Source: Chiua virens (taxonomy: Eukaryota > Basidiomycota > Agaricomycetes > Boletales > Boletaceae). From it: a stretch of 64,000 nucleotides of DNA. The position numbers and the translations under genes were made by a program. Positions 11,558 through 22,818 of this stretch are shown here, in pieces; position 1 is the first letter of the stretch; each line of letters opens with the position of its first letter. The notes under the pieces were generated by a model. The model saw only the letters and a list, made by a program, of their open reading frames with translations, did no database searches and was not told the DNA's origin. The stretch is taken from contig JAHNUO010000014.1 of the NCBI GenBank assembly GCA_019787685.1, positions 62,001 to 126,000 on the forward strand, in the 5' to 3' direction.

Positions 11558-12185
11558 ATTGACCTGCCGAAATGGACGCCAAATTGTTATTACTTACATA
11601 ATTCGTTTTCCACAGCCGTGGCCAGCATGAAGGTCTGTCTCTGGAATCCTTCCCCTTACCCCGCACTTGGTGTCCTGAAAACCTCACCTGGCTGTGACCA
11701 AAATTTTCGCCTATGCGTGGCAGCAAGTCGGAATGGATGTGGGCCTGTCTAGGGGCCATTTGCTCGCCCAAGAGCCCTCGCCCAAACCCACCTCCTCTGA
11801 ACTGCATGAGACTGCGAACGAGACTTTCGGCTGCGCGCGACAGCCAGTCGGAAGAGACGAACGTGGTCTGCATGGGTGCTCTCCTGAGGCCCTCCACCCA
11901 GCAGTCCGCTTGGTCCTGCATTGCAGCGTGAAGAGGCCTAGGGCCGTTGCCGTTCATGGTGGACTCATCAAGTAAGGAGAGTGTCGGATACCTGACAACT
12001 TGAAGGAGAAGAGTGCCAGATTTTTCGGAAACAAAGTAAACATTTCCCGCGGGTCTGTTTGCACACTCTGGTGACCTCATACTAGACAGGCTGGTCAGCA
12101 GACTACCTTTTTCTTGCTGCACATCATTGTCGACGATGTTTGCCCTTCGTTTAGGGAACATTGTGCGTGTGGAGCAATTAATAAG
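11558..12185 (-). other. Long open frame of unknown status beside the Harbinger element
   Basis: The minus strand is open for about 200 codons (KRRANIVDNDVQQEKGSLLT, NVYFVSEKSGTLLLQVVRYP, DWLSRAAESLVRSLMQFRGG). I recognise no domain and no start, and splice sites are not convincing. It is cut by the transposon end at 12186, so it could be part of a host gene hit by that insertion, or chance. Confidence 0.2.
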
Positions 12186-12288
12186 AGTCTGTTCGGCATT
12201 GCCAAATGTTGACAATACTTGTGATTGACATTGTTTGGTTTATTGCAGATACTGCGGCTTGCGTTCCGTCTTTGTAGCGGAGACTGAA
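12186..12288 (+). repeat. Harbinger left terminal inverted repeat
   Basis: 103 bp, matching the reverse complement of 15343-15445 with one mismatch (CGGCTTG versus CGGCTTC). It probably includes the transposase-binding end and 5' untranslated sequence. Confidence 0.88.
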
Positions 12289-12425
12289 TGCCAGCAAACC
12301 TACGACCCCCACATACAATGATGCTTGCAACTGATCACTATCTCGAACAAGTCGAAGCACATCGCCAGCGTGTCTGCACTCAACTTCTACACCTAGTCAA
12401 GATCCTCACCAAGACATCGGAGATT

Positions 12426-13792
12426 ATGGCAGAGGAACATCGATCAACAGCTTCGAGGGCAAGGTGGAGTGATCCTGAGATCGCTGCGATGGTTGACTAC
12501 CTCCATGAACATCGCTCGGAAGGTGCTCAGGGGGGTAAATTCAAACAAAGTACTTTTAATGCTGCAGCAGTGCATATCCAGCCGCTCCTGGTGAGCGGTA
12601 AGGCCAAGGATGGTAGTAGCGTCAAGACAAAATTCTCCCAGGTATGTGTGCTACATTTTGATGCTACGGATTGAACTAACGACGCTTTATAGCTCAGGGC
12701 AACCTATTCGCTGATTGCTTCTTGGCGCAACATGTCAGGAGTGCACTGGGACAACAAGAGAGGTGCGAATATTGAGGGGGCTGCAGCCCACACAGTTTTT
12801 AATGAATATGTCGCTCAAAAGGTACGTTTCTGAGTCGCTCAATGATAATTTCAACAGTACTCAATTACTTCACCTAGAACCATGGTCCCTTCAAGGACTT
12901 CGCAAACAGGGGGTGGGTATACCTCGAGATGATGGAGGATATCATGGTAGGAGGTGTCGCAACAGGTGCATACGCATTCCAAGGAGGGGCTGTTCAGCCC
13001 CAAGTTACCGAGCCTGACGAGGATGATACAAATGATGCAACCACTGGCACCCTGCCAGCTGTCGCCCCCAGATCCTCGGGCCCCTCTGTTGCTGATCCAA
13101 CCCAGCAACTCATCGTAAACGCCGTCACGTCAACGGTGGCTGCCATCAATTCGTTTGCCAGTGGCACATCTCCGAGTTCATTCCCAGGCCCTCCTACTCA
13201 TTCGCTCGCATCTTTTCCACCCCGTTCCTCCCCCCAATCATCCAACAACGCAAAGCGGCCCCTCTCTTCACTGTCTCCGGATGAGACAGACAGGTCACTT
13301 CTTTTTTCGCCTGAACCACCCACTTCTACTGCGACGACGTCTTCCATTGTCATGCGCGATGCCAGGAGCAAGCGTAGTCGCACGTCTGCCAGCCCAAGTG
13401 TTGTGGATGGTGCCGCTGGGCATAGTGTTGTTGGTCATAGCACTGCTGGGCACAGCATTGGCGGGAACAGTGCAATTGGACAGAAAAATACGACGAGCAA
13501 GAATACGACTAGTATCGCCCTCCAGCAAGTCGATTCATCGATCCGCCACCTTGGCGATTCGATCAACAAGTCATTCGTTGACCCGTTGAATGTGATCAAA
13601 GATGTCATTCCTGTGATCACTACGCTCGGTGACAAGATGCCCACTGAGCACAAAACATTTATACTTGTACACTGTTCGGATATCAAGCACGCTGGCGTTT
13701 CTATGACCCTCCTCTCTCTTGCGAATGACGAGTCCCGCTTACAATACATTGCGTCCCTGTATGATGCTCACTCCTGCCCTTCAACATCTTGA
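12426..13792 (+). CDS. Harbinger-associated SANT/Myb-like DNA-binding protein
   Basis: Spliced exons 12426-12641, 12693-12821 and 12878-13792 give 419 residues with no stop. Introns are 51 and 56 nt with GTATGT and GTACGT donors. Residues about 10-100 (RWSDPEIAAMVDYLHEHR, KFKQSTFNAAAVHIQPLL, SSVKTKFSQLRATYSLIASW) form a trihelix/SANT-type DNA-binding domain like those in fungal transposon proteins. Then follow NHGPFKDFANRGWVYLEMME, a low-complexity Ser/Pro region and a short GHS-rich repeat (GHSVVGHSTAGHSIGGNS). Known: PIF/Harbinger elements need a Myb-like partner that brings the transposase to the nucleus and the element ends. It converges with the transposase gene; stop codons are 97 bp apart. 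Identification by role and context is strong. Confidence 0.85.
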
Positions 13793-13889
13793 TGTCGTTA
13801 CTTGTTGTAGTATCACCAATTCATGTTGTATCCCTTGGACTCGGATGTAATACTACTACGTACAACACAAAAGAAGTATCATTCAGCAG

Positions 13890-15288
13890 CTACACATAAA
13901 CACTATCAAGTTCGTCTGATAAGCCGTCATCATCGGATACATCAACGTCACGGACAATATCCTGATAATCGTCCCACATTTTTTGTGCGATCCTGTCACG
14001 CATACAGCTTGCCTCAGTACGATCTGAATCTCTACCGGCCACCCGTACTCCAGCTTCAGCTCCTTGAGCACCGAAATCAGCCCGGTCCATGTCTTCATCG
14101 TAATCAGCGGTGTCGATGGGACTATCGAGGGGTTCGTGTGTGAGGATCAGATTGTGTAGGCAAGCCAGCGCAGCGGGTATGCGAGCTTGCATGTGGAGAT
14201 CATAATTGACGGGCAGAAGGAGGATGCGGAAACGGTGCTTAACAATGCCAAAACTACGCTCAATAACGTTTCGCAACATTGCATGTCGCAGGTTGAATAG
14301 CTCCTCACGATTCTGGGGACTAGAGCATGCAGATTAGATGCAAAATTGAGATGACAAACAAAAAATACATACCGTATGTTTGCGCGACCCCACTCGGCAA
14401 GATGATAGCGGACACCTCGATAGGGCACGAGGAGCTGAGGCAGCAATGGATAGCCAGCATCGGCAAGAAGGTACTTGCCCTCTGGAATGCTGAGATTCCC
14501 GTGCGATGTAGCATAGTCGTAAACGCGTGCATCTGTGGCCGATCCTTCCCAACCCGTGAGTGTGTAGGTGAACATGGTGTCGAAGTTACAGATGAATAGG
14601 GCATTTTGTGAAAGAAACCCCTTCCGATTTCGAAATTGCCCACTTAATCGGGCTGGTGGCGAGACAGGAATGTGACTCCCATCGATGGCTCCGATAGCGT
14701 CTCGGAAGTACGGATAAAACTTTGGATTGTTGCGGATTTTGGAGGGAACGTCGTCTCCAGCTGGGAACTGAATATACTTGTGGTAAAGCGGCGCAGTCGC
14801 AAAGATGCACAATATCTTTCTGAAATATCTATTAAATGATCAGATAATTACATTTAAACAAATGGTGCAACATACCGAGAAATAGTGTCATTTGACCGCT
14901 GGAATCGCTCCCCGACATGTCGTATCGTCAATCCGGTGACACACATATACAGGAATATTGCCAGCTGTTCTTCTAACGTGACATTCCTGGTGTCCATGAT
15001 GCCGAGTGATCGTAATTCAGCAATGATCTTCCAAAAAACTTCCTTATGGACTCCAAGCTCAGTCCGGATACGTTCAGGGTGGCCATGGAGTAGCTCAAAG
15101 ACCCATTGGTTCCCAGAAAGAGCAGATGTATGGTATGGGATGCGCTCGCGCTGAACTTCGCCTGATAGGATATCAAGAAGTGTGATCAGCAGAGCCTGGA
15201 TGAGTTTTAGAATGCCTTCGACCAACACTCTTCGTGCTTCAAGGTCAGAGAAATGGCGATTTGTTGAATTGTGGGTGAACGTCGACAT
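13890..15288 (-). CDS. PIF/Harbinger DDE transposase (DDE_Tnp_4 type)
   Basis: Spliced exons 14876-15288, 14828-14373 and 14319-13890 (minus strand) give 432 residues without stops. N-terminal: NVTLEEQLAIFLYMCVTGLT then RHVGERFQRS, a helix-turn-helix. Catalytic Asp 1 is in GAIDGSHIPV, Asp 2 in YLLADAGYPLLPQLLVPY, and Glu in NVIERSFGIVKHRFRIL. The C terminus is acidic (DVSDDDGLSDELDSVYV). All three catalytic residues are present, with typical spacing. The start at 15288 is the first ATG clear of the inverted repeat; an upstream in-frame ATG near 15336 is possible. Together with the neighbouring SANT/Myb-like gene it should form an autonomous element. It cuts and pastes the element in the nucleus, with preference for short A/T-rich targets in this family. 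Confidence 0.9.
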
Positions 15289-15342
15289 CAGTGCAAGCAG
15301 ATAGTACCCTCGTATATTCGTCGCTTCATACAACATTCTAGG

Positions 15343-15445
15343 TTCAGTCTCCGCTACAAAGACGGAACGGAAGCCGCAGTATCTGCAATAAACCAAACAA
15401 TGTCAATCACAAGTATTGTCAACATTTGGCAATGCCGAACAGACT
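15343..15445 (-). repeat. Harbinger right terminal inverted repeat
   Basis: Inverted partner of 12186-12288; ends GGCAATGCCGAACAGACT on the plus strand. Confidence 0.88.
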
Positions 15446-17843
15446 AGTCGCCTTGTCTGTTTAACTATCTTTCTATCCGCCCTTACTTGTACTCAATCAC
15501 CATTGTGCTCGAGTCTCCGCCTTGTTGCCAAACTACCTGACTGTCCGCGTTTCGGCTGGTTTTGTTGATCCTTGTATGGTTTCACCCAGGAATGCATCCG
15601 GATTGCTTTCAAAGCTCTTGTCAATGCCTTGACACTTCGTCTCCAACTTCAGAACCACTTGGGACGAGTCATACTCGCATCCATCCCTTTTTTTTCTATC
15701 TGACTGTTCCACTAATCCTGGTCCTGTCACACCAGCCCTTTTAAAAGTTCTTCAACGTACTGTCTAATCAAAAGACTCATTATTAATTCTTTGATTAGCA
15801 ACTTATGTGCAAATCGATGGCTCAAGCAATTCAAAGACAAGAGCAATGGCTCTACAAACGAATTCAAGGCATACTATGATGGATTGAGTGTCATACAATG
15901 AGAGGTGGGTCTGCTCTGCGGGTAGTGTATGTTTCTGATCAAATTTCAGGCATATGAGAAAAAGGCTCAAGACCTGGTATGTGTTCAAGTTGGCGTATCG
16001 TACCACTCACTTCAGTATGATATATTATTGTTAGGTCTTGAAGGATGCCTGGAACAAGGACGTTTTCAACTGAATCATGTATTAATCAAATCCTCGCACA
16101 ACATTGTCTGCTCAGATTTTGGCTGTTTCCAGCCAAGGCCACATTCTGCACATTTTCTCTGGTCTACTATGTTCACTATTCACCCACCATTCTGCACATT
16201 TTCAAGTTCTCTTGGCTCTATGTTCGCTACCCACACAAATCACCCACATTCACTCTTTGCTCTTTGCTATCCATGCAAGTCACCTGCATTTGCTCTGCTA
16301 TCCACGCAAGTTGCCCACATTTGCTCTTCGCTCACTGTCCAAGTTGCCTGCATTTGCCCTCCTACATTTGCTATCTGCCCAAGTTGCCAGCAATTGCTCT
16401 TTGCTCTACGTTCACTATTCTTCCAAGTTGCCTGCATTTGCTCTTTTCTATGCCACCCTCAACCACCTGTCCGCCATCTGCAGGACTCTGATAGGCTCTC
16501 TGGTGTCCAGGCTATGTGGTTGGTTGGTTGGTTTAATGCTGTTTTCTGTCATTTCTGTATGTACATTATACTGTACCCTGTATTGATGCAGAATAGAAAC
16601 GGATCTGACCAGTTATCTTTTTTTTTTTCATTTCTGGTGAGCTTGAGAGCAATTGAGATGTGGTGAGGTGTGACCTGGTGTGAGTTGATGGCAGCAGATT
16701 GTATGTCGTCCGCTCTGGTGATATCTGATGATATCGGGTAGTACAACAGGCAGTAGACAACGAATGTGAGCGGTTCAGTCAGGATATGATGTTTTCATAA
16801 TATTTGATATCTTGTCATACCAGGATGTGCCCCCTCATATTGCACATATGAAATAACTGCCATTTTATAGGGAACATGTGATGAGGTATGAGAAAAATAT
16901 TAGCTACTTTTTGGTCATATATGGTCACACATGACCCCACCAGGACCGAACCAGTTTTTACTGGAGATGAAGAACATGCACAAGGGTCGTGTTTGTAACC
17001 CTAGACAATGTGGTCAACACATGTCATGGAAAAGTTAGGTGCATGGGTATCGTGATTGTAACACATTTAGGTTAAGATGCATGACTTACACAACTTAAGG
17101 ACATCCTGGTAGTAGTAGTTGTTGTGACTCATTCCTGCTGGGATTATGGCTGTGAGGGGAACCCGAGTGGCGGTGACAGTGGCTGGGCCAGCATGGCCAA
17201 TGGGGCGTCACACTACTGCAGCTCCACATGTTTGTTTTCTGACATAAGTAATCGGTAGTGGCACACCTTGCACCAAGTCCCCGACTCCTAAGAAGAACAC
17301 AACAGGACAGAGGGGGAAATGATGGGCAAGAGCAACAGCACAATGGCACACACTCCACAACCATTGTCATGACCACCTCCCTGCCCACCTTGGAGTCATC
17401 ATATCATGATGCGTCCTGAATCATAAGTTACTTGTACTAGTAGTTGTACATTGTACAGTCTATCAGGTACATAATACTACTAGTATTATAACCCCGTAAA
17501 GCACAAAAAGTATGAAGTGAAATAACACCAGCATCATTGAACATAAATTTCTACACCTTTGCAGTTGTTAGGGGTCGCTTTGTGAGGCTATGCAACCAGT
17601 CCTCATATCAATGGAACCCCATGGCCCAGACAGCAAAGGACAGGTCAGACACAACCTCATGCCAATTGAAAGTGAGGATAAGAATCTGCACTTTGATCGC
17701 CAGGACTTCCTCATCACCTGGGTTCTCATCTTGAGTCAGGAATAGTAGATTGTCTACAATCAAACTTACCATATATACAGCTCCCTGCGATCTTCCCCAC
17801 TGACTTGATCAAGCTTATCTTGGACTCAGACTTGGACTTGGAC
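15446..17843. other. Non-coding stretch between the Harbinger and Gypsy elements
   Basis: No recognisable gene in 2.4 kb. Open frames at 15929-16666 overlap in several frames over a low-complexity, CATTTGCTCT-rich tract and look spurious. No RNA gene or clear transposon end was seen. Confidence 0.5.
16170..16455 (+). repeat. Degenerate short tandem repeat
   Basis: Repeated variants of CAAGTTGCCTGCATTTGCTC separated by TTTGCTCT- and CACTATTC-like spacers, about six units with irregular spacing. This explains the overlapping open frames here. Confidence 0.55.
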
Positions 17844-18297
17844 TGTCATATACCGCTCCATTCTCTGTTCCTCCAGATATAACTCAGACCATAACTCCGG
17901 GTCAATCACCCTCAGGACACAACTCTGTGATCCCGGACCTCTGTTACGTATATATATGTTTCCTCTTTTATTTTTAGTACATAACCTGTGTCTCACTTAC
18001 AAGCACAGCTCTGGCTTTCTCAGTACCTGACTTACCTCCGGCTATGTAGTTTCCCAGTCTTCCGTCTTACTCAGTTCTTACCAACTCCATTACTAATCTC
18101 CATTCCACTCCGAGTATATAAACTGTAGTACCCCGACTGTGTACCCTTAGTCTGAATATTAGTTTATTTGTACGACTCACTCCAAACACTCCGTAAGACC
18201 TTGATGGTCTTTACTCTGCTCGACTCCACTTTATGTGTTGAGTCATATATCTACCTCCGTTCTCCGCACATCCGAAATATAGGGACAGACTGTGACA
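17844..18297 (+). repeat. Gypsy LTR 1 (5')
   Basis: 454 bp, TG...CA. Contains TATATAAACTGTAGTACC, a likely promoter TATA box, near 18115. It differs from LTR2 and LTR3 mostly at sites where the others have CG. Confidence 0.88.
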
Positions 18298-18429
18298 AGG
18301 GCGCACCACATACAGTGAAGCCAAGTCCCGTCCGACGTTACAACTCCAGAGATCCGAAGTTGGCTATCTCTGAGTTGCACGGTCTCTAACAGTATATTCA
18401 GACTCCTGTCATCAGTCACCTCACGACCT

Positions 18430-19638
18430 ATGTCCTCTCACACCCGCCCTCAGACCAGTACTACTGGTATCTCTACCTTGAACCTATCTGACACTACCCG
18501 CATCCAATCCCTCAGAAATCTCCTCAGTTGCCGACAAACTCCTGAAGTCATCAAAGATTTCTGAGGTTTCTCCACTCGACTTATCGCATCCTCTGCCTCT
18601 CGAGCACCCATATTCCTGGGTGCACGAACTCCGTCTTCCCGTAATCAATCTCTGAGTATTCCGGGCTCCTCCAGGGGACATCCCTCTGATGAACCCAACT
18701 CCAGAGATGACTTCTCTGACCCCAAAACCGAACTTGCCTCTGATGATACCTATGGGCAATTGACAAATGCAATACAAAGTCTCACTCGCGCCTCTCGTCA
18801 CCCCTCCTCTAGCTCCTCCCCTTGCACTAAAGTCAGAGAACCTGATCAGTTTGATGGGACAAGCCCCCGCAAACTCCAAGTCTTTCTCGTTCAATGCGAG
18901 TTGAACTTCCAGGACCGTCCCAAGGCTTTCCGCTCAGACCGTGCCAAAGTCACATTTGCACTGTCTTATCTGAAAGGAATTGCCCTTGAATGGTTTGAAC
19001 CCGACCTCCTCGAATCTGACCCCTCCGTCTCCCGTCCCCTCTGGAAAGATCACTACACCAACTTCGTTCTGGAACTCCAGATGAACTTTGGTCCGCACAA
19101 TCCGGTCGGAGACGTGGAGTACGAACTCCGAGATCTGTCCATGAGTGATGGACAAAGGATCAACAAATATGTAGTTGAGTTTAACCGCTTAGCTGCTCAA
19201 GTCTGTGGTTATGGAGAAGGTGCTCTCCGTACCCATTTCTACAATGGTCTGCCAAACCACATCAAAGACGAAATCTCTCGCGTAGGCAAACCCCCAAGGC
19301 TCTCTGAAATGCGTTACATGGTGCAAGCTATCGATGCTCGCCATTGGGAGCGCAACTCCGAGATTAATCGCACCTCCGCACAATCCTCCAGAAACTCCGC
19401 ATCCGCATCACCTCCTATCTCTGAATCTGACCAAGAATATGACTCCGACGACTCCGTCGAGTCTACCTCCACACCCCAAGAACCTGAATCACCACTCGGT
19501 GAAGACGGTAAACTCACCTCTGTCAAACGTCAGAGATGTTTTGACCTCTTCTTATGTATGTTCTGTGGCCTCCCAGGACATAAGGCTAAGGACTGCCCCA
19601 AGTCCACTTCTCACTCTGTGAAGCCCCGTGCTACGTGA
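18430..19638 (+). pseudogene. gag: Ty3/Gypsy Gag
   Basis: ATG 18430 (MSSHTRPQTSTTGIS) opens a frame of 402 codons interrupted only by TGA at 18562-18564; the remainder is open to 19638. Residues about 135-270 form a retrotransposon Gag core (VREPDQFDGTSPRKLQVFLV, FALSYLKGIALEWFEPDLL, INKYVVEFNRLAAQV, RTHFYNGLPNHIKDEI). A CCHC zinc knuckle, C-MF-C-GLPG-H-KAKD-C, lies near the end. Gag packages the element RNA into particles in the cytoplasm. No pol frame follows: 19640-20400 shows only broken open frames. The single TGA would convert back to CGA by one transition. Confidence 0.88.
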
Positions 19639-20457
19639 GCAACTCCAGCATCCTCCTCCGAGGACACTGACTAAGCCTCTGACCCCCGACTCCATGTATT
19701 CTGAAGGAGCATTACCTTCTACTGCACAACAAGGAGTATATTCAGAACCAACGCATCCAGTCTTTTCGACACCCTGGACCTCATGAACTTCAGTTTATGT
19801 TGTCACCTCCCTTCTTCTTTTCACCCCGAGAGAGTTCGAGGACATGATTCTTCACCTCGATACTCCCTACCCCTCCACTCCTCAGAACTCCGTTTACCCC
19901 GAGCCTCAACTCCGTTTACCCTGACTCTCATCTCCAACCTCCTCATAACTCCTCCGACCTTACCCTATGATCACTCCGACCACACTCCGTGCACCTCCAT
20001 TGGGTCCCCCTGTTCTCTTGATTCTTGGATACCACTGATCCGCTCGCTAACACTCTGTTGAGTGACGAGTTATGGACAGTAACTTTTTCTGTTCACCTGA
20101 ACATGGACGCCAACACATATGAGCTCGACTCTGCGCCTTTGGGTGTTCCCTCTGGCAACTCCGGCTATTACTCCGATCCTCTAGGTTACTCCGGTCATCC
20201 CTCCTTGCTCGACATTGAAAACTCCATGGAACCTCAGCGACGTATACTGTTCTTTCCTGGATTACTTTGAAAGGCACTCACATCCCTCCTCCTTCGTACC
20301 CCGAACTCCCTCCGTCCACCTCCGCTGCTAGATGCTGGGACGTCTAGCCTAAGAGGGGGATATGGACCTCCCGTTCCCCACACTTCCATCTTCGCTCACT
20401 CCGTTTTCCTCCGAGAATCGTATCTTGTTGCCTTTTGCAACTTCATAAGTACATGTT
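19639..20457 (+). other. Degenerate internal region after gag
   Basis: CCGAACTCC-rich sequence with short interrupted frames (for example 20025-20270). No motif of protease, reverse transcriptase, RNase H or integrase is visible, so pol has been lost or was never carried. Confidence 0.5.
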
Positions 20458-21334
20458 CTACTCTACTTCTCCCTCCGCATCCGCCGAGTCACCCATCACC
20501 ACCTCCGTGCCCATCTCCACGAGCTCCTTTTCACCCATCTCCACATCGACATCCTCGACATCCGACTCCTCCGACTTTGCCCCGTACACCTCCTCCACCT
20601 TCAGCTCCACGAGCCTCGACAGCAGAGCGTTCTGGTAATCCAGATGCCTGTTTTGCGACCTCATCACCGCTTGGAGATCCCTTACGGCCTCTGTCATCTG
20701 CTTTGCAACCCCTGCCCATGACTCCGCTGCCTGCACGAATGTCTCTGGGAGAGACAAGACCTGAGCCCCGCTCGGACCAGCGGACGACGACTCGGTCCTC
20801 GCCTTCTTCTTCGACTTCAGCACCTCCTCCAATTCCTCCACCCGTTTCCTCCGGCGCACCCTCTTCTCCGTCACCTCCTCTCCGGGCCTCTCGCACTTCA
20901 CCTTGGCGTCTCGACAAGGCTCGCAAGCCGTCGACTTCCTCCCCGCGCCCAGTATGCACTCCAGGCCTCAGTCCTCACACCTAGTGCATGCCTCCCACTC
21001 CGACCCTCGCGCCTTCTCCTTCTCCTTGCCCTTCTCCTTGGGAGCACTCTGCTCCGCACGGACCTCCTCGGCCTAGTAACTCTGTCAGCTCCAGAAGCCA
21101 GACATTGTGAACCACTCACCCTTTTCTTGGCCTCCTTGACCTCTCGCGCCTGGCGCTCCTCCGCTTTCCTCCGCTCCTCCGCAGCCCTCCTCGCTTTCTC
21201 TGCCTCCTCTGCCTCGTGCCTTGCCTCTTCAGCCTTGCATGCCTCCTCAGCTTCCTCCGCCTTCCTCCATTCCTCCACTTCTCTCCGAACCTTCATCTGT
21301 CATCCCACTCCTTGATGTTGCTGATATCGGACAT
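20458..21334 (-). pseudogene. Antisense coiled-coil protein inside the Gypsy unit
   Basis: Read antisense to gag: an ATG at 21334 gives MSDISNIKEWDD and soon stops. The next frame (21296-20898) is strongly charged, EVEEWRKAEEAEEACKAEEA to ARRAAEERRKAEERQAREV, a long coiled coil. A third frame (20901-20458) reads RRRKRVEELEEVLKSKKKAR, AAESWAGVAKQMTEAVRDLQ and an acidic tail. They look like exons or frameshifted parts of one protein antisense to the retroelement and just upstream (in plus orientation) of LTR2. The same start and coiled-coil start recur in unit 2 at 22311-22628. Function unknown; it may be a captured host sequence or an element-encoded antisense product. Confidence 0.5.
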
Positions 21335-21508
21335 GGTTGGAATTAATGGTTAAAGAATGAAACAACCATCCGCCAGACTTATATACAGAACACGTCACCC
21401 ACACTCCGAATTCAAACTCCACACATCCGTCACCTCCACTCGTGCTTTGTTCGCTTTGACTCCACTTGACTATTGTTCCTCGCTAAAGGCCTTCAAGGGT
21501 TCAGGCCT

Positions 21509-21521
21509 AAAAGGGGGATAC
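21509..21521 (+). other. Polypurine tract before LTR2
   Basis: AAAAGGGGGATAC directly precedes LTR2. The identical tract stands before LTR3 at 22806-22818. It is the expected plus-strand priming site and fixes the element orientation as plus. Confidence 0.7.
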
Positions 21522-21981
21522 TGTCATATACCGCTCCATTCTCCGTTCCTCCGGATATAACTCCGTTTCTCTTAGACGATAACTCCGGGTCAATCTCCCT
21601 CAGGACACAACTCCGCGACCCGGACCTCCATTACGTACATATGTCTCCTCTTTTATTTTAGTACATAACCTGTGTCTCACTTACGAGCACAGCTCCAGCT
21701 TTCTCAGTACCTGACTTACCTCCGGCTATGTAGTTTCCCAATCTTCTGTCTTACTCAGTTCTTACCAACTCCGTTACTAATCTCCATTCCACTCTGAGTA
21801 TATAAACTATAGTACCATGACTGTGTACCCTTAGTCTGAATATTAGTTTATTTGTACGACTCACTCCAAACACTCTGTAAGACCTTGACGGTCTTTACTC
21901 CGCTCGACTCCACTTTATGTGTTGAGTCATATATCTACCTCCATTCTCTGCACGTCTGAAATATAGGGACAGACTGTGACA
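21522..21981 (+). repeat. Gypsy LTR 2 (shared)
   Basis: 460 bp, TG...CA, with the purine tract before it and the leader after it. It keeps more CG dinucleotides than LTR1 and LTR3, for example CTCCGTTCCTCCGG and AACTCCGCGACC. Confidence 0.88.
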
Positions 21982-22212
21982 AGGGCGCACCACATACAGT
22001 GAAGCCAAGTCCCATCTGACGTTACAACTCCAGAGATCCGGAGTTGGCTACCTCCGAGTTGCATGGTCTCTAACAAGTATATAAACCCCATGAATTGAAG
22101 CCAGAGGACTCTAACAAAGTTCTCTTGGAGTTTTCGCCTCTTTGATTGGACTTCCACATCCTCTCACATCTTCACTACACATCTAGTTCAATCTTTGTTC
22201 TAGGTTGTTTCA

Positions 22213-22310
22213 ACAGCAATCTGGATGAGTTCACACAAGCAGACAGATCAGGATCGGGATCGGGTGACGACAGGGTGCTATGTGAGCACAGGGAATACCT
22301 ATTCCCTACA
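22213..22310 (-). repeat. Inverted terminal fragment of the 614-bp LTR family
   Basis: Reverse complement of the first 98 or so bases of the LTRs at 38321 and 49370. It ends exactly at their terminal TGTAGGG (CCCTACA here, 22304-22310) and lies in the leader of Gypsy unit 2. Confidence 0.75.
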
Positions 22311-22628
22311 TCATGCCTCCCGCTCCTCCGCTTTCCTCCGCTCCTCTGCAGCCCTCCTCGCTTTCTCTGCCTCCTCTGCCTCGTGCCTCACCTCCTCAGC
22401 TTTGTGCACCTCCTCAGCTTTGTGCACCTCCTCAGCTTTGTGCACCTCCTCAGCTTTGTGCACCTCCTCAGCTTCCTCCGCCTTCCTCCGCTCCTCCACT
22501 TCCCTCTGAACCTTCATCCATTGTCACTGCTCTGTCGCCTTCACATCGAACAGCTCGTCACTGTCATCGTCACATTCCTTTTGAGACACGCGTCGTCCCT
22601 ACTCCTTGATGTTGCTGATATCGGACAT
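22311..22628 (-). pseudogene. Antisense coiled-coil protein fragment, unit 2 copy
   Basis: ATG 22628 gives MSDISNIKE then a stop. A later frame reads MKVQREVEERRKAEEAEE followed by four VHKAEE hexapeptides and RHEAEEAEKARRAAEE. It is the counterpart of 20458-21334, but its 3' two thirds are missing, replaced at 22310 by the inverted LTR fragment. Confidence 0.5.
22389..22472 (+). repeat. 18-bp tandem repeat
   Basis: CACCTCCTCAGCTTTGTG repeated about 4.7 times with almost no divergence. On the minus strand it encodes VHKAEE repeats in frame. The matching place in unit 1 has a single unit, so the expansion is local and recent. Confidence 0.8.
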
Positions 22629-22818
22629 GGTTGGAATTAACAGTTAAGGAATGAAACAGCCATCTGCCGGACTTATATACAGAGCACATCACCTACACTC
22701 CGAATTCAAACTCTGCACATCCATCACCTCTACCCACGCTTTGTTTGTGCTTTGACTCTGCTTGACTATTGTTCCTCACTAAAGGCCTTCAAGGGGTTCA
22801 GGCCTAAAAGGGGGATAC

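Larger units (their letters stand above)
12186..15445. mobile_element. PIF/Harbinger DNA transposon, apparently complete
   Basis: A 3,260-bp element bounded by 103-bp inverted repeats at 12186-12288 and 15343-15445, which start AGTCTGTTCGGCATTGCC and differ at one position. It holds two convergent spliced genes: a SANT/Myb-like protein (plus) and a DDE transposase (minus), the two-gene layout typical of PIF/Harbinger. Both frames are open after splicing. A three-base target duplication is not evident: the flanks read AAG on the left and AGT on the right. The near-identical ends and intact genes suggest a recent arrival compared with its surroundings. Confidence 0.88.

Noticed and set aside
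12183..15448. TAA/TTA 3-bp target duplication at the Harbinger ends
   Set aside because: TAA occurs one base left of the left end, but no match stands at the right end (AGT).
15929..16666. Open frames of up to 245 codons
   Set aside because: Three overlapping frames over a CATTTGCTCT-type repeat; Cys/Phe/His-rich composition follows from the repeat, with no domain or start context.
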